Below, one piece after another: positions 63,693 to 64,000 of a stretch of 64,000 nt of DNA (position 1 is the first letter of the stretch; each line of letters starts with the position of its first letter). Source of the stretch: Terriglobia bacterium (GTDB lineage Bacteria; Acidobacteriota; Terriglobia; Terriglobales; Acidobacteriaceae); NCBI GenBank assembly GCA_020073395.1, contig JAIQFF010000008.1, forward strand, positions 1-64,000. The letters run 5' to 3'. The position numbers and the translations under genes are program-made. The notes beneath the pieces were generated by a model. The model searched no databases. It worked only from the letters and a program-made list of their open reading frames with translations, and had not been told where the DNA came from.

Positions 63693-64000
63693 ATGTTCGA
63701 GGTCACAGTCGAAGATTCATTTGCCGCGGGGCACTACCTCCGTAATTACAAGGGTAAGTGCGAGAACCCGCATGGGCACAACTACAAGGTGCGGGTGACT
63801 CTGGCCGGCAAGGAACTGGACAAGGCCGGGCTGTTGCTCGATTTCAGGGAATTGAAGGAAGCGATGAAACCTATCATCGACCGGCTGGACCACCAGATGA
63901 TCAACGATCTCGAACCTTTCAAGGTGTTGAATCCTTCGGCTGAGAATCTGGCCAAATATTTTTTCGACGAAACCAACGTGAATTTGGATCGCGTGACCCA
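63693..64000 (+). CDS. queD: 6-carboxytetrahydropterin synthase family protein, truncated by window end
   Basis: MFEVTVEDSFAAGHYLRNYKGKCENPHGHNYKVRVTL...LLLDFRELKEAMKPIIDRLDHQMIND. Confidence 0.92.
   Translation, partial: MFEVTVEDSFAAGHYLRNYKGKCENPHGHNYKVRVTLAGKELDKAGLLLDFRELKEAMKPIIDRLDHQMINDLEPFKVLNPSAENLAKYFFDETNVNLDRVT

Noticed and set aside
1-64000. tRNA, rRNA, prophage, integrase or intact transposase genes
   Set aside because: Read for characteristic motifs and protein families; none could be supported.

Overview
This 64 kb window is gene-dense, GC-rich bacterial chromosome. It looks acidobacterial: two very large Oar-like TonB-dependent receptors with N-terminal carboxypeptidase-regulatory-like domains, and many interspersed GC-rich palindromes. 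That taxonomic call is inference. I support about 46 protein-coding genes, mostly housekeeping or metabolic (serS, pyrD, msrA, fabG, purH, purF, purL, dgt-like, prfA, prmC, selB, trmFO, der, a dinG-like helicase, a lig-type DNA ligase, queD). I saw no rRNA, tRNA, CRISPR array, prophage or intact transposase. The most interesting signal is a network of short palindromic repeats. Several families share a 5'-GTAG (or GTGG/GGAG) followed by a GC-rich hairpin, which resembles REP/BIME elements, and many occur as inverted pairs. They are not confined to spacers. Copies lie in frame inside DNA ligase (two insertions), PurL and PrmC, with the identical heptapeptide VGRAPSP in PurL and PrmC. A different dispersed-looking sequence forms the Der linker. 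Copies also supply stop codons or short C-terminal tails for at least seven genes (Kef-type antiporter, GNAT, dgt-like, sorbosone dehydrogenase-like, prmC, trmFO, dinG-like). A second unexplained signal is a set of intergenic 'word palindromes', in which a locus-specific 6-10 nt word is repeated on one arm and its reverse complement on the other. All family and homology calls are from reading alone; no database search was run.
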